From: Acidobacteriota bacterium
GTDB lineage: Bacteria; Acidobacteriota; Terriglobia; Terriglobales; Acidobacteriaceae
Length of the DNA stretch: 64,000 nt
Assembly (NCBI GenBank): GCA_013289765.1
Contig: JABCZI010000005.1
Location: forward strand, 1-64,000
Direction: 5' to 3'
The notes under the pieces were generated by a model that saw only the letters and a list, made by a program, of their open reading frames with translations, was not told the DNA's origin and searched no databases. The position numbers were made by a program, and so were the translations under genes. Positions 15,561 through 24,862 of the stretch are shown in pieces. The first letter of the stretch is position 1; each line of letters opens with the position of its first letter.

Positions 15561-16429
15561 GCTTCCTCCCCTCGGACTACTTGACCCATTGCATCTGCCC
15601 CGGAGTTGGCCAGCAAGGTTACGAGCGTCACCAGAATCGTGATGTTCACGAGCAAGGGAAGATCACGGGCCAGCGCGGCTTGCCACGCCAGTTGTCCGAT
15701 GCCCGGTAGTCCGCATAACGCTTCCACCGGAATGGCCGCGCCCACTGCCACGCTCACCGAGACGCCAGCGACGGCGAGAAGTTGCGGCGCTACCACCGGG
15801 ACTACATGCCAAAACAAAATGCGTGCCTCGCCTAAGCCTCTAGATCGAGCCGCGACGATATGAGGCCGGGAGTACGCCTTCATCAGAAGATTGCTGGCAT
15901 AACGGTAGCTGCGGGGAAATACGATCAGCGCAATCGCCAAGGAGCCGGGCACGTTCCACAGTACTGATAACAACGCCAGCACCGCGGCCGGGATGCAAAG
16001 AAAAGTTCCGCTCACAATGGTGGTGAGGGCATCGAAAATCGAAAGCCGCAGCCATGCTGACGTTAAAGCCAGAGTCAGTGACAATATCCAGGCCAACGCC
16101 AGACCAGTTGACAGTAATCGCAGCGTAAGTGGTGCGCGATCGCGCAGCAAGGTGCGTACTGGTTGGCCTAGCGCCAGCGAAGTTCCCAGGTCGCCGTGCA
16201 AAGCGCGATTCATATAGGAAAAATAAAACCGGACGATATTATGATCGCGCTGCTTGGCCTCGCGGAGCGCCTGCACGCTCTGCGCGTTCAGGTGCGGATC
16301 CAGTTCCCGCTCATCTGCACTGAATCCCGGCGCCATCCGAACCAGCGTGGCAGAGAGCAACCCGCCCAGCAGAACAGTTGCCAGCAGAGTCAACGCACCG
16401 CCGGCAATTGTTTTTCGCAGGCTTCGCAT
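15557..16429 (-). CDS. ABC transporter permease, DppB/OppB type
   Basis: 290 aa. It has about six membrane segments. The periplasmic loop after the first helix carries LNAQSVQALREAKQRDHNIVRFYFSYMNRALHGDLGTSL, the usual OppB wording, and the EAA loop is AARSRGLGEARILFWHVVPVVAPQL. The ATG immediately follows the stop codon of the HD-GYP/GGDEF gene with no gap, so the importer appears to be co-transcribed with that c-di-GMP enzyme. Confidence 0.92.
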   Translation of the reverse strand: MRSLRKTIAGGALTLLATVLLGGLLSATLVRMAPGFSADERELDPHLNAQSVQALREAKQRDHNIVRFYFSYMNRALHGDLGTSLALGQPVRTLLRDRAPLTLRLLSTGLALAWILSLTLALTSAWLRLSIFDALTTIVSGTFLCIPAAVLALLSVLWNVPGSLAIALIVFPRSYRYASNLLMKAYSRPHIVAARSRGLGEARILFWHVVPVVAPQLLAVAGVSVSVAVGAAIPVEALCGLPGIGQLAWQAALARDLPLLVNITILVTLVTLLANSGADAMGQVVRGEEA

Positions 16430-18871
16430 TTATTTCCCCGAAGCACCCTGAGCTAAGCTGTCCAGTGCTGAGATCGCTTGCGCGTGGTGGACATGTTTCA
16501 CGGAGTACATGCGGCGATCCGCTTCGGCCAATAGAGCCTCCACGTCATATCCATCTTCCGGACAGAGCGCCGTACCGACACTTAGAGTGATGACCTCCCG
16601 GCCGCAGGTGTGCCGTCCGGCTTCGATCGCCGCCTGATTCAGGCGATCTGTTTTCTCTTTGGCGCCCGCGACCGACAGTCCGGGTGCGGTGACCACGAAC
16701 TCATCGCCGCCCATGCGGGCCACGTAGTCATAACCGCGGCAGGCATCTTTCAAACGCGTGCTGAACTCCCGCAGCAGTTTGTCTCCCTCCAGGTGGCCGA
16801 AGGAATCGTTAATCTTCTTAAGCCCGTCAATGTCGCAGACCATTACGGCGAGCGAAGTTTTCATGCGGCGGCACCGCGACACTTCCTGCGCCAGATGAAC
16901 AAACAATGAGCGTGCATTAGGCAGGCCGGTGAGGAAGTCAGTGGTTGCCGAGCTTTCCGCCTGCTGATACTTCAGGGCGTTCTCCACCGAGAGCGCAACT
17001 TTGGAAGCGACGGCTAGCAGAATTCGCAAGTGGTCGGGTGTAAAAGCGTCGAGGCTGGAGTGATACATCGCCAGCACGCCTACGACTCCAGTCAAACCTT
17101 GCAATGGAACTACGAGAGCCGACGCGAGGATCGCGGTTTTAGGATCGGCGACGTAACCCGCTTCCACTTGCGGGTTGCCATTGATGATTGGTTTACAATT
17201 CTCGGCGACCCAGCCGCATAAGCCCTCACCCACGCGGATTTTCAACGACGAGAGGACGCGAAAATTCTCGCCGCTCACCAGTTCCGGCAGCAGCCATCCA
17301 TTCCGGTTGACGAATACTGCAATCGAGTCATAGGGAATCAGTCTGCGCAGCCGCATCGACAGTACCGAAAGAGTTTCGCTAAGGCTGAGCGAGTTCCCCA
17401 GATCCTGGCTTAACTCGAACATGGCTTGCGCTTCCTGTCGCGCGGAAGCGATTGAAGACAGGAAGTCGGTTTCGTTCTGCAAGTTGGGAGTCCATTTCTC
17501 GAATCCGGTTGCGGGAGCGAGACCGCGTTCCACATGCAAGTCTTTGGCGAATCCGGCGGGAACGAAACCGTCTTCATGAAGTTGCGCGATGCGCTCCAGG
17601 TCCACGTAGCGGCGCTCAAGAATTTCGACCACCTTCGGATCAAACCACTTTCCGGACTTTTCTTTCACCGTATCCATGGCGCGATCCAGGGGTATGGCCG
17701 GGCGATACTGGCGATCCGAGGCAAGCGCGTCGAGGCAGTCGACGACGGCGAGAATCCGCGCTCCGATCGGGATCTGTTCGCCCACCAGCCCCGCGGGGTA
17801 ACCTGATCCATCCCATCTCTCATGGTGCGCGCGTACGATGGGCGCCACGGGATAAGGGAAAGCGACTCGATCGAGGATCTCGGCACCCACGATCGGGTGC
17901 ACCTTCATCTTCTCGAACTCTTCCAGAGTCAATTTGCCGGGTTTGTTTATGATGTGCTCGGGCACGGCAAGTTTTCCGATGTCATGCAGCAGGGCCGCGG
18001 CTCGGAGCGCCTCAATCTCGTCGCGCGAGAGTCCGATCTCTTTGGCGATTTCGACGGCGTAAGTCCGCACCCGTTGCAGATGCGTATGCGTGGTGTGGTC
18101 TTTGGCTTCAATGGCGAGCGCCAGAGCCTCGATGGTGCGCATGTTCAACGAGGCAATCTGTTCTACGTGACGTTTCTCAACTTCTACTCGCTCCTTCTCC
18201 GCCTCCAGGCGTCCAAGGTAAAGGCGATAAGAGCGATACACCCAATAGATCACAGGCAGTACAAGCAGCGACGTCTGCCAGCCGGCGCGGCGGTTGACGA
18301 CGCCGACCAAGCCAACGGCGGCGGCTCCGACGAGGTAATAGGGAAAGGACCAGAAGTAACAATTCGACCAAACTTTGCGGCTGGATTTATTTTCGGTAAG
18401 AGCGATGACGATGGAAATTGGAAGCGTGTTTGCCAGGAAAAAAACCAGGGCCGCCGCCATCAGCAGGAAAGGCTTATTTCCGCCGACTTTAGGTGCAAGC
18501 CAATAATAGGTTGCGTAACAAAGCGCACTGGCATTAGCCATCATCCCGAAGACGTTGAACAAAACTTTTACCGGATCCAGACGATTTCGTGCCTGCCAGA
18601 TGCTTTGCACAAGAGTGGCAGTGCAGCCGATGACCATGGTTTCCGGCAGACTCAGTTCCATCACGCCCAGAAGGATGAAAAGAAAATTTACTGACATGGT
18701 GCCGTCGATGCCCGGCAGTTGAACTTTCAGGCCCGAGGCCAGAATGGCGACAAGGACATAGCAGGCAAATCGCGCCAGGTCAGCGGATTGCCAGTGCCAG
18801 AGGGCAGAGCACAGCACCACCATCCCGAGCGAGACCGTGATCCCGACAAATAGTTTCGTCCGAGTCGACAT
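16430..18871 (-). CDS. Membrane HD-GYP + GAF + GGDEF c-di-GMP enzyme
   Basis: 813 aa from the ATG at 18871; an upstream GTG at 18937 would add 22. Residues 1-220 hold a seven- to eight-helix sensor module with LPGIDGTMSVNF. HD-GYP covers about 245-420, with LLHDIGK and HHERWDGSGYPAG intact, so phosphodiesterase activity is expected. GAF covers about 485-625. GGDEF covers about 650-800, with the intact RMGGDEF active site and RGYD five residues before it, a product-inhibition I-site. It can therefore in principle both make and degrade c-di-GMP. Its gene directly abuts the ABC importer genes, suggesting that uptake or ligand sensing is linked to c-di-GMP. Confidence 0.93.
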   Translation of the reverse strand: MSTRTKLFVGITVSLGMVVLCSALWHWQSADLARFACYVLVAILASGLKVQLPGIDGTMSVNFLFILLGVMELSLPETMVIGCTATLVQSIWQARNRLDPVKVLFNVFGMMANASALCYATYYWLAPKVGGNKPFLLMAAALVFFLANTLPISIVIALTENKSSRKVWSNCYFWSFPYYLVGAAAVGLVGVVNRRAGWQTSLLVLPVIYWVYRSYRLYLGRLEAEKERVEVEKRHVEQIASLNMRTIEALALAIEAKDHTTHTHLQRVRTYAVEIAKEIGLSRDEIEALRAAALLHDIGKLAVPEHIINKPGKLTLEEFEKMKVHPIVGAEILDRVAFPYPVAPIVRAHHERWDGSGYPAGLVGEQIPIGARILAVVDCLDALASDRQYRPAIPLDRAMDTVKEKSGKWFDPKVVEILERRYVDLERIAQLHEDGFVPAGFAKDLHVERGLAPATGFEKWTPNLQNETDFLSSIASARQEAQAMFELSQDLGNSLSLSETLSVLSMRLRRLIPYDSIAVFVNRNGWLLPELVSGENFRVLSSLKIRVGEGLCGWVAENCKPIINGNPQVEAGYVADPKTAILASALVVPLQGLTGVVGVLAMYHSSLDAFTPDHLRILLAVASKVALSVENALKYQQAESSATTDFLTGLPNARSLFVHLAQEVSRCRRMKTSLAVMVCDIDGLKKINDSFGHLEGDKLLREFSTRLKDACRGYDYVARMGGDEFVVTAPGLSVAGAKEKTDRLNQAAIEAGRHTCGREVITLSVGTALCPEDGYDVEALLAEADRRMYSVKHVHHAQAISALDSLAQGASGK

Positions 18872-19125
18872 TTGTGATTCTTTCTGTCGCAGGGGAATAC
18901 GGCAGAAGGCCACCTGTGGCGTGAGAATGCGGTTCACACACCTCGGGCGAGCCTGTTCAGGTCAAATCCTATTGTTGTTGTCAGGTTTTAAGTAGCTTAC
19001 CGAGGTAATGGAGGTCCAGCTGTTTGTATTGCCAGAATGAATCGGATTACTTTCGTTATCATTCCGAATCGCTTACTTTCTTCAAGTCCTACTCTGTGTG
19101 TCAAGATCAACTCCAAACGTGCGGG

Positions 19126-20931
19126 ATGCCAACAGAAAATTTTAATTCGCAGCCACAAGCCGGAGCCAACGTGAGCCCCGGAGCAAATTATCCCGCTGGC
19201 AGAGCGTTGAGTACGGGCATTCTCCAAGCGGCTATGCTAGCGAAAGTCGTCACGCTGTCGGCCGATGCCGAAGGCAGAGTTACTGGCTGCAACGAAGCCG
19301 CGCTGGATTTCTTTGGCGACATTCCAGCGCTTCTCGGCCGGCCCTTGGCAACATTCTTCTCACCCGAAAACGCAGCCGAACAAAAGCGACTGCAGCAAAC
19401 TATTGTGACGGCAGTGTTGAAGGACGGTCAGCACCGGTCTTCGCTTCGATCTCAGACCAAGTCGGGGAAGCGCTTTGCCGTGGAATCGTTGGTTACTTTG
19501 CTGCGCGACGCCAACTCTGTCCCCGCAAGCATGGTCGCCCTGTTTTTTGTGGAAGAAGAAACGAAAGGCGAGCTGGCTCTACAGGTGCAAGGTGAAGGCG
19601 AAGAGTCGCCACATACTGTCTCGCGCGAGATTGACGGCACGAATCTCATACTTGCCAGCCCGCTGATGCACCGGTTCATGCGCATGGTGGATCGCGTCGC
19701 CGGGCATACCGAGAGTGTGTTGATCACGGGTGAGACCGGCACTGGCAAGGAAATGATCGCGCGCACCATTCACCAGTCATCGCACCGCAGCAGCCGACCG
19801 TGGATCGATATCAACTGCGCGGCACTGCCCGAAAATCTTGTGGAGAGCGAGTTGTTTGGCTACGAAAAGGGCGCGTTTACCGGAGCCGATTCCTCCAGAG
19901 CCGGCCTGTTCGAACTGGCCGACAAGGGCACCCTCTTTCTCGACGAAATCGGCGAATTGCAACTGCAGACCCAGGTGAAGTTGCTGCGCGTGCTGGACGG
20001 ATATCCTTTTTACCGGGTAGGGGGACACCGCAAAATCAATGTGGACGTACGAATTGTCGCCGCCACCAATCAGGATCTCGATGCAGCTGTGGCTGCTGGC
20101 CGCTTTCGCCAGGATTTGTTTCATCGGCTCGGCCAGTTTCAGCTTCGCGTGCCGCCGCTGCGGGAACGTCCCGAAGACATCGTTGCATTGGCGGAACATT
20201 TTCTTCACCTTAAAAAAGCGGACGGCTCGTTCGCGCCCGATGCCATCTCCGCTTTGTTGTCGCACGCGTGGCCAGGGAATGTTCGCGAGTTGCGCAACCT
20301 GATCGCACGAGTGGCGGTGGAATCGCGCCAGCCGGAGATTCATAAATCACAGATTGCCGATGCGATGTCGGGGAATCCGACGGCTCAACGCCAGTCTGCT
20401 TCCATGCCGGTGGGCAATCTCGACAGCATGGAAGAGCAAATGATTATCCGGGCGCTGGAGCGCAGCGGCGGGCACCGCAGCCAGGCCGCCGAGCAACTGG
20501 GCATTTCACGCCGTACGCTCAGCCGAAAACTCAAGGAGTACAACATCAATGTGAATTCCGCGGACGCGGCGAACTCGCTGGGCTTCATCAGCCTCGAGCA
20601 GCAGAAGTTTTTCCGCGCTCGGGTGCAGATAGCCGTAGTGTTAAAAAATCAGCAAGGGGAAGAAGCGTCGGTTCAGGGTGTGAATCTTAGCACCGGCGGC
20701 ATAGGAGTGGACGGACTGAGGGAACCGATGAAGTTCACCGGCCTTCTCGACGTAAGTTTTCCGCTTCCCGAAAGCGAAGCCATGTTTCAGGCCAAAGCGC
20801 GCATCGTCTGGTTCGGAGGCGAAGGTCGCGTGGGCCTGCGCTTTGCCGTAATCGATCCCTTGCTCTTCGAGCAACTTCAGAGCTGGACCAATAAGAAAAT
20901 GAAGGACGAAGGATGGGAACTTCCTGCGTGA
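19126..20931 (+). CDS. PAS / sigma-54 AAA+ / Fis HTH / PilZ activator
   Basis: 601 aa from the ATG at 19126; a start at 19024 is possible but adds a Cys-rich, unlikely leader. A PAS-like domain covers about 45-150. The AAA+ domain (about 195-430) has Walker A GETGTGKE, the sigma-54 contact loop GAFTGA, Walker [11 protein letters not shown] and the R-finger region LFHRL. A Fis-type HTH ([25 protein letters not shown]) follows near 455-490. The last about 100 residues are a PilZ domain ([31 protein letters not shown]); the RxxxR loop is degenerate (FFRARVQ). An enhancer-binding protein that ends in PilZ after its HTH is uncommon and suggests c-di-GMP input into sigma-54 transcription. It diverges from the HD-GYP/GGDEF gene. 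Confidence 0.92.
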   Translation: MPTENFNSQPQAGANVSPGANYPAGRALSTGILQAAMLAKVVTLSADAEGRVTGCNEAALDFFGDIPALLGRPLATFFSPENAAEQKRLQQTIVTAVLKDGQHRSSLRSQTKSGKRFAVESLVTLLRDANSVPASMVALFFVEEETKGELALQVQGEGEESPHTVSREIDGTNLILASPLMHRFMRMVDRVAGHTESVLITGETGTGKEMIARTIHQSSHRSSRPWIDINCAALPENLVESELFGYEKGAFTGADSSRAGLFELADKGTLFLDEIGELQLQTQVKLLRVLDGYPFYRVGGHRKINVDVRIVAATNQDLDAAVAAGRFRQDLFHRLGQFQLRVPPLRERPEDIVALAEHFLHLKKADGSFAPDAISALLSHAWPGNVRELRNLIARVAVESRQPEIHKSQIADAMSGNPTAQRQSASMPVGNLDSMEEQMIIRALERSGGHRSQAAEQLGISRRTLSRKLKEYNINVNSADAANSLGFISLEQQKFFRARVQIAVVLKNQQGEEASVQGVNLSTGGIGVDGLREPMKFTGLLDVSFPLPESEAMFQAKARIVWFGGEGRVGLRFAVIDPLLFEQLQSWTNKKMKDEGWELPA

Positions 20932-21049
20932 AAATGTACGGACGGCAAAACCCCGAGAGAAGGGCAGCCAATCTTTAGGAACGTTACCCACGGGCCAAGC
21001 ACAGTCGAGCCATTGTCACGGCCAGTTCGTTGCCGCAAACTAATGAAGC

Positions 21050-21166
21050 ATGGAGGCTAGGTCGGCTATGTGGCGCGGCGTAAATAAACGCGAGAAATTA
21101 TCGATTGTCGTCCTGAGCCTATGCATCGTGGCGCTGACGGCGATCTTTTTTCTGCGGATTGTGTAG
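21050..21166 (+). CDS. Small single-span membrane peptide (putative)
   Basis: 38 aa from the ATG at 21050, or 32 aa from the ATG at 21068, where ggagg lies 11 nt upstream. After a basic N-terminus (WRGVNKREK) comes one hydrophobic stretch, LSIVVLSLCIVALTAIFFL, and a short RIV end, so positive-inside topology is expected. No family is recognised. It fills the gap between the sigma-54 activator and the lemA gene. The short length makes chance possible. Confidence 0.45.
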   Translation: MEARSAMWRGVNKREKLSIVVLSLCIVALTAIFFLRIV

Positions 21167-21229
21167 CGCAGCCTGTGTAGCGCGGCCTGGCACATAACCA
21201 CTGCCAATCTGTAGCAACCTCTCTTGATC

Positions 21230-21862
21230 CTAGTGTGCCGGGGCGGGCTGCGGAGCGGCTTGCGGAGCTTCTGCTCCCGGACTTGAGAAATTCACCCTTG
21301 GCACTTCCCGCGATCCTGGGGAGGCTTCGAAGTAAGCTTCATTCGGCTTGAATCCTGCAAAACCTGCAAAAATGCTGTTGGGAAACTGTTGCACGTAAGT
21401 GTTGTAATCCCGCAGCGTGTCGTTGTAGCGTTTGCGTTCGACCGCGATACGATTTTCTGTGCCCGCAAGTTCATCCTGAAGGCGAAGGAAATTCTCGTTC
21501 GACTTTAACTGCGGATAGTTTTCGACGATCACAAGCAGGCGCCCCAGCGCTGAATCGAGCTGGCCATTAGCCGCGATCTTCTGTTGCGGAGAGCCGGCGG
21601 AAAGCAGCGCGGAGCGCGCTTTGGCGATGTCCCCGAAAACCGTTTGCTCCTGCTTGGCGTATCCCTTTACCGTTTCCACAAGATTGGGAATCAGGTCGGC
21701 GCGGCGTTGCAGCACGATATCGACTTGCGACCAGGCTGCCTTTACATCCTCGTTTTTCTTGACCAGATTATTCTTCACGCTCACGTACTGGCCAAAAACA
21801 AAGAGGACAACCAACAAAATAATTGCCACCACAACCACAACCGCGATCAGCGCCTTGCTCAT
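21230..21862 (-). CDS. lemA: LemA family protein
   Basis: 210 aa with aggag before the ATG. An N-terminal membrane helix (AVVVVVAIILLVVLFVFGQYV) is followed by the LemA helical bundle: NNLVKKNEDVKAAWSQVDIVLQRRADLIPNLVETVKGYA, then QLDSALGRLLVIVENYPQLKSNENFLRLQDELAGTENRIAVERKRYND and YNTYVQQFPNSIFAGFAGF. The C-terminus is Pro/Ala-rich. Function is poorly defined; LemA is often encoded with TPM-domain proteins, as here (third gene of a TPM/nucleotidyltransferase/LemA operon, 29 bp after the previous stop). Confidence 0.93.
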   Translation of the reverse strand: MSKALIAVVVVVAIILLVVLFVFGQYVSVKNNLVKKNEDVKAAWSQVDIVLQRRADLIPNLVETVKGYAKQEQTVFGDIAKARSALLSAGSPQQKIAANGQLDSALGRLLVIVENYPQLKSNENFLRLQDELAGTENRIAVERKRYNDTLRDYNTYVQQFPNSIFAGFAGFKPNEAYFEASPGSREVPRVNFSSPGAEAPQAAPQPAPAH

Positions 21863-21891
21863 GAGAGTCTCCTGAAAAAAAGCACGCAGAA

Positions 21892-22629
21892 CTAGACGGG
21901 GCCCGTATTGCCTGAATCCAGCATACTATCAACTGTTGTGACCACTTGCTGAAGCGCCGCAAAATACCGCGAAAAAACGTCCGCAACATCGAGTTTCTTG
22001 CGATCTAATTTTTGCTCGCGCACGTCCAATACCTGCATGAATGGCGAGCCATCGAAGCCTATTTCCTTCGAGAGCTCCTGCACGGCCTCGCGCTTTCCAG
22101 CAGGAGCCTTCTTGCCCAGCACGATCAATGCATGACGGAATAGTGTGGCGAATGACGAGACTGACCGGGTGAGCAGATCCCACATGCGCGCGTCATTGCC
22201 TGAAGAAAGAAGCATGTGCTGCCGCAACAGCGCGAGTTTTTCCCCCAACTCGTATTCCACCTGGATGCGGTGCAACTTAGTTGGAATTGTTAAACCCCGA
22301 AGCACGTCTTCTCCGAAGAGAACGCGGTGGTGCTCCTTTATGTCCATCAACTCAATCGTAAACACGTCGGTAGATCGGCCAATCTCGTCGCGGGTCATGA
22401 ACAGCGGCGGAGGCTGCTTTTGACCGTCCCACCATTTCACCGCTGGTGCCAGCGATTGCAGCGCAGCGAATGAGCTGTCGCGAATCACACAAAACACATT
22501 GAGGTTAGAGAACTCGGGATGAAACTCTCCCGTGACCGCCGATCCAAACAGGACCACGCTCTCCAGGTTTGCTCCAGCAGCATCGCGCAGCCGGCTGACG
22601 AAGTCGTTAAGCTTTTTGTCTGGAATCAT
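21892..22629 (-). CDS. Nucleotidyltransferase-fold protein with altered active site
   Basis: 245 aa, with gaggaag before the ATG. Residues 20-50 (LESVVLFGSAVTGEFHPEFSN then LNVFCVI) have the polymerase-beta-type GS motif, but the two metal-binding Asp of the usual DxD are both Asn here (NLN). The later part is helical with HRIQVEYELGEKLALLRQH and a C-terminal HEPN-like helical bundle. The loss of both Asp predicts no nucleotidyl transfer, so this may be a pseudoenzyme. It lies between a TPM protein gene (15 bp) and lemA (29 bp) in one operon. Confidence 0.75.
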   Translation of the reverse strand: MIPDKKLNDFVSRLRDAAGANLESVVLFGSAVTGEFHPEFSNLNVFCVIRDSSFAALQSLAPAVKWWDGQKQPPPLFMTRDEIGRSTDVFTIELMDIKEHHRVLFGEDVLRGLTIPTKLHRIQVEYELGEKLALLRQHMLLSSGNDARMWDLLTRSVSSFATLFRHALIVLGKKAPAGKREAVQELSKEIGFDGSPFMQVLDVREQKLDRKKLDVADVFSRYFAALQQVVTTVDSMLDSGNTGPV

Positions 22630-22644
22630 ATGCTTCCTCGCTGG

Positions 22645-23430
22645 CTACCAACTGCTGCTAGCCCCGCCGCCCCCTGAACTGCCGCCGCCAAATCCCCCGA
22701 ACCCTCCGCCACCGCCGCCGAATCCGCCTCCGCCCCAGCTACCTCCACCACCTCTGTCGCCCCCACCCCCCAGCATGCTTCCGAGAAGCATGCCAAAAAG
22801 TATGCTGCGAAGCGGAGTAAATAAGACGATGAGTACGATGAGAATCAGCAGAACAACCCCACCGGCTGATATTCCGCCGTCCGGTTGCTCTCTGCGCCCT
22901 GCCGGAGGTGCTGCGATTTGATGGCTGGTGAGCTGAACTCCGGCGTCTTGGGCGATAACGCTCGCAACGCGCGAGGTGACCAGCAGCAGCGCGGCGCTAT
23001 AGTTGCCGGCGTGCATCAGCGGGATGGCCTCGCGCTGAAATCCTCCGACCTTACCGTCCGGAAGAATCGGCTCCAGGCCGTAACCAACTTCAATGCGGGC
23101 GCGATGGTCGTCAATCGCGTACAGAATCAACACTCCGCGATTGCTGGACTTGCTCCCTACTCCCCACTGGTGAAAAAGATCGACCGCGTAACTTTCAATG
23201 TCGGCGCCATCCAGCGAATGGATGGTCACTACGGCGATCTGGGCGTGCGCTTTCTCGTCGATCTCCCGGCAGATCTCATCTATCTGCGCGATCGTATTTC
23301 GATCTAGAACGTGCGCGAAGTCGTCGACGTAATCCGTGGGTTTAAGTTGGGAGACCGGTTCAGCCTGTGCCGACAGAACCATCAGCAGGGCCGCGAACAC
23401 CCCGAGCCACCATTTTGCGCACGAAGTCAT
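22645..23430 (-). CDS. TPM-domain (YgcG-type) secreted membrane protein
   Basis: 261 aa from the ATG at 23430. It has an N-terminal signal peptide (WWLGVFAALLMVLSAQAEP), then a TPM domain (about 30-165): YVDDFAHVLDRNTIAQID, AQIAVVTIHSLDGADIESYAVDLFHQWGVG, NRGVLILYAIDDHRARIEVGYGLE. A membrane helix near 205-230 (VVLLILIVLIVLFTPLRSILFGMLLG) precedes a Gly-rich end (repeated GGGG and GGF). It is the first gene of the operon with the nucleotidyltransferase-like and lemA genes, the usual TPM/LemA association. Confidence 0.88.
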   Translation of the reverse strand: MTSCAKWWLGVFAALLMVLSAQAEPVSQLKPTDYVDDFAHVLDRNTIAQIDEICREIDEKAHAQIAVVTIHSLDGADIESYAVDLFHQWGVGSKSSNRGVLILYAIDDHRARIEVGYGLEPILPDGKVGGFQREAIPLMHAGNYSAALLLVTSRVASVIAQDAGVQLTSHQIAAPPAGRREQPDGGISAGGVVLLILIVLIVLFTPLRSILFGMLLGSMLGGGGDRGGGGSWGGGGFGGGGGGFGGFGGGSSGGGGASSSW

Positions 23431-23671
23431 CGGAAGCAAAATTGTACAGGACAACGAATCGCACAACCGGCCGGCTGCACTCGTAAGCAGAAATAGGCCC
23501 CCAACTAGGAATGGGGCAACTGCATCAGACCTTTATAAAGTCGCTACGATCTGGTGAGGCGTCACGTACTCCCGCCGGAGGAATACGAGAAGATTTCCGG
23601 CCGTATCATTGCAGGCCATTGACGCACGTTTCCTGTGACTTCTTGTGCGCTCCTGCGATATCATCAAGGGG

Positions 23672-24811
23672 ATGTCCTTCTCGTCCCCGCACCACGCATT
23701 TCAGACCGACGACGCGCGCTTGCCACCGATTCACGCTAAAGTTCTAGCGCGTGAGCGACTGAACGCGGACGATGCTCTCGCCCTCTATCGCACCGGGGAT
23801 ATTCTCGCCGTCGGGTGGATGGCGAATCATGTGCGCGAGCGCATGCATGGGGACAAAACTTATTTCAACGTAAATCGCCACATCAATCCCACCAACGTCT
23901 GCGTCGCGGCTTGCCGCCTGTGTGCTTTCGGTCGCAAGAAAGACGCCCCCGGCGCCTACACTATGGCGCTCGATGAGGCTTTTGAAACCGCCGCTTCCGG
24001 ATACAGCGAAGCTGTCACCGAGTTTCACATTGTCGGCGGCCTGCATCCCGATCTGCCGTTCCAATATTTTCTCGATCTGTGCTCGGGCCTGAAAGAACGC
24101 TTTCCGCAGGTGCATCTCAAGGCCTTCACCATGGTCGAGGTCGCGTATCTTTCGAAGCGCGCCAAGCTTTCCATCCGCGAAACCCTGCAGCAACTGAAGG
24201 CCGCAGGCGTGGATTCGCTGCCTGGCGGCGGCGCCGAGATCTTCTCCGACCGCATCCGCCATATTATTTGCGATCACAAGATTGATGGGGATCAATGGCT
24301 CGATACCGCCAGAGAGGCTCATCAAATCGGTCTGAAATCCAACGCGACCATGCTCTACGGCCACGTCGAGAATGACGAAGACCGCGTAGATCATCTGCTC
24401 AAGCTGCGCGCATTGCAGGACGAAACCGGCGGGTTCCAGACGTTTATCCCGCTGGCTTTTCATCCCGAAAATACTGCGCTGCAGCATTTACCGAAAACTA
24501 CTGGAATGCTCGATATCAAGCAGATCGCGGTCAGCCGGCTCGTGCTCGACAACTTCCCGCACATTAAATCTTACTGGCAGATGATGACGTCCAAAATTGC
24601 GCAAATCTCGCTGCGTTTTGGCGCCGATGACATGGATGGCACCGTGATTGAGGAAAAGATTTATCACGATGCCGGCGCCACCACACCGCAGGGCATGCGA
24701 CGGGAAGAACTGGAACGCCTAATCCGCGCTGCCGGTCGCGAGCCCATCGAGCGCGACACTCTCTATCGGCCTGTCACCCGCACGGAGACTTCCGTCACCG
24801 TGGCTGTGTAA
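23672..24811 (+). CDS. mqnE: Aminofutalosine synthase (radical SAM)
   Basis: 379 aa from the ATG at 23672; a GTG at 23645 is an alternative. The radical SAM cluster is CVAACRLC (about 74-81), preceded by NVNRHINPTNVC and followed by FHIVGGLHPDLPF, VDSLPGGGAEIF, KSNATMLYGHVE and FIPLAFHPENT, all diagnostic of MqnE. The enzyme joins 3-[(1-carboxyvinyl)oxy]benzoate to the adenosyl group of SAM to make aminofutalosine, an early step of the alternative menaquinone pathway. Other mqn genes are not adjacent; the UbiD-type decarboxylase encoded at 57.3 kb could serve a late step. Confidence 0.95.
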   Translation: MSFSSPHHAFQTDDARLPPIHAKVLARERLNADDALALYRTGDILAVGWMANHVRERMHGDKTYFNVNRHINPTNVCVAACRLCAFGRKKDAPGAYTMALDEAFETAASGYSEAVTEFHIVGGLHPDLPFQYFLDLCSGLKERFPQVHLKAFTMVEVAYLSKRAKLSIRETLQQLKAAGVDSLPGGGAEIFSDRIRHIICDHKIDGDQWLDTAREAHQIGLKSNATMLYGHVENDEDRVDHLLKLRALQDETGGFQTFIPLAFHPENTALQHLPKTTGMLDIKQIAVSRLVLDNFPHIKSYWQMMTSKIAQISLRFGADDMDGTVIEEKIYHDAGATTPQGMRREELERLIRAAGREPIERDTLYRPVTRTETSVTVAV

Positions 24812-24862
24812 CCAGAGGAATATTAATTGTTGCCTTCTGGGCGGTGAAGTCCCGCCAAGTTT

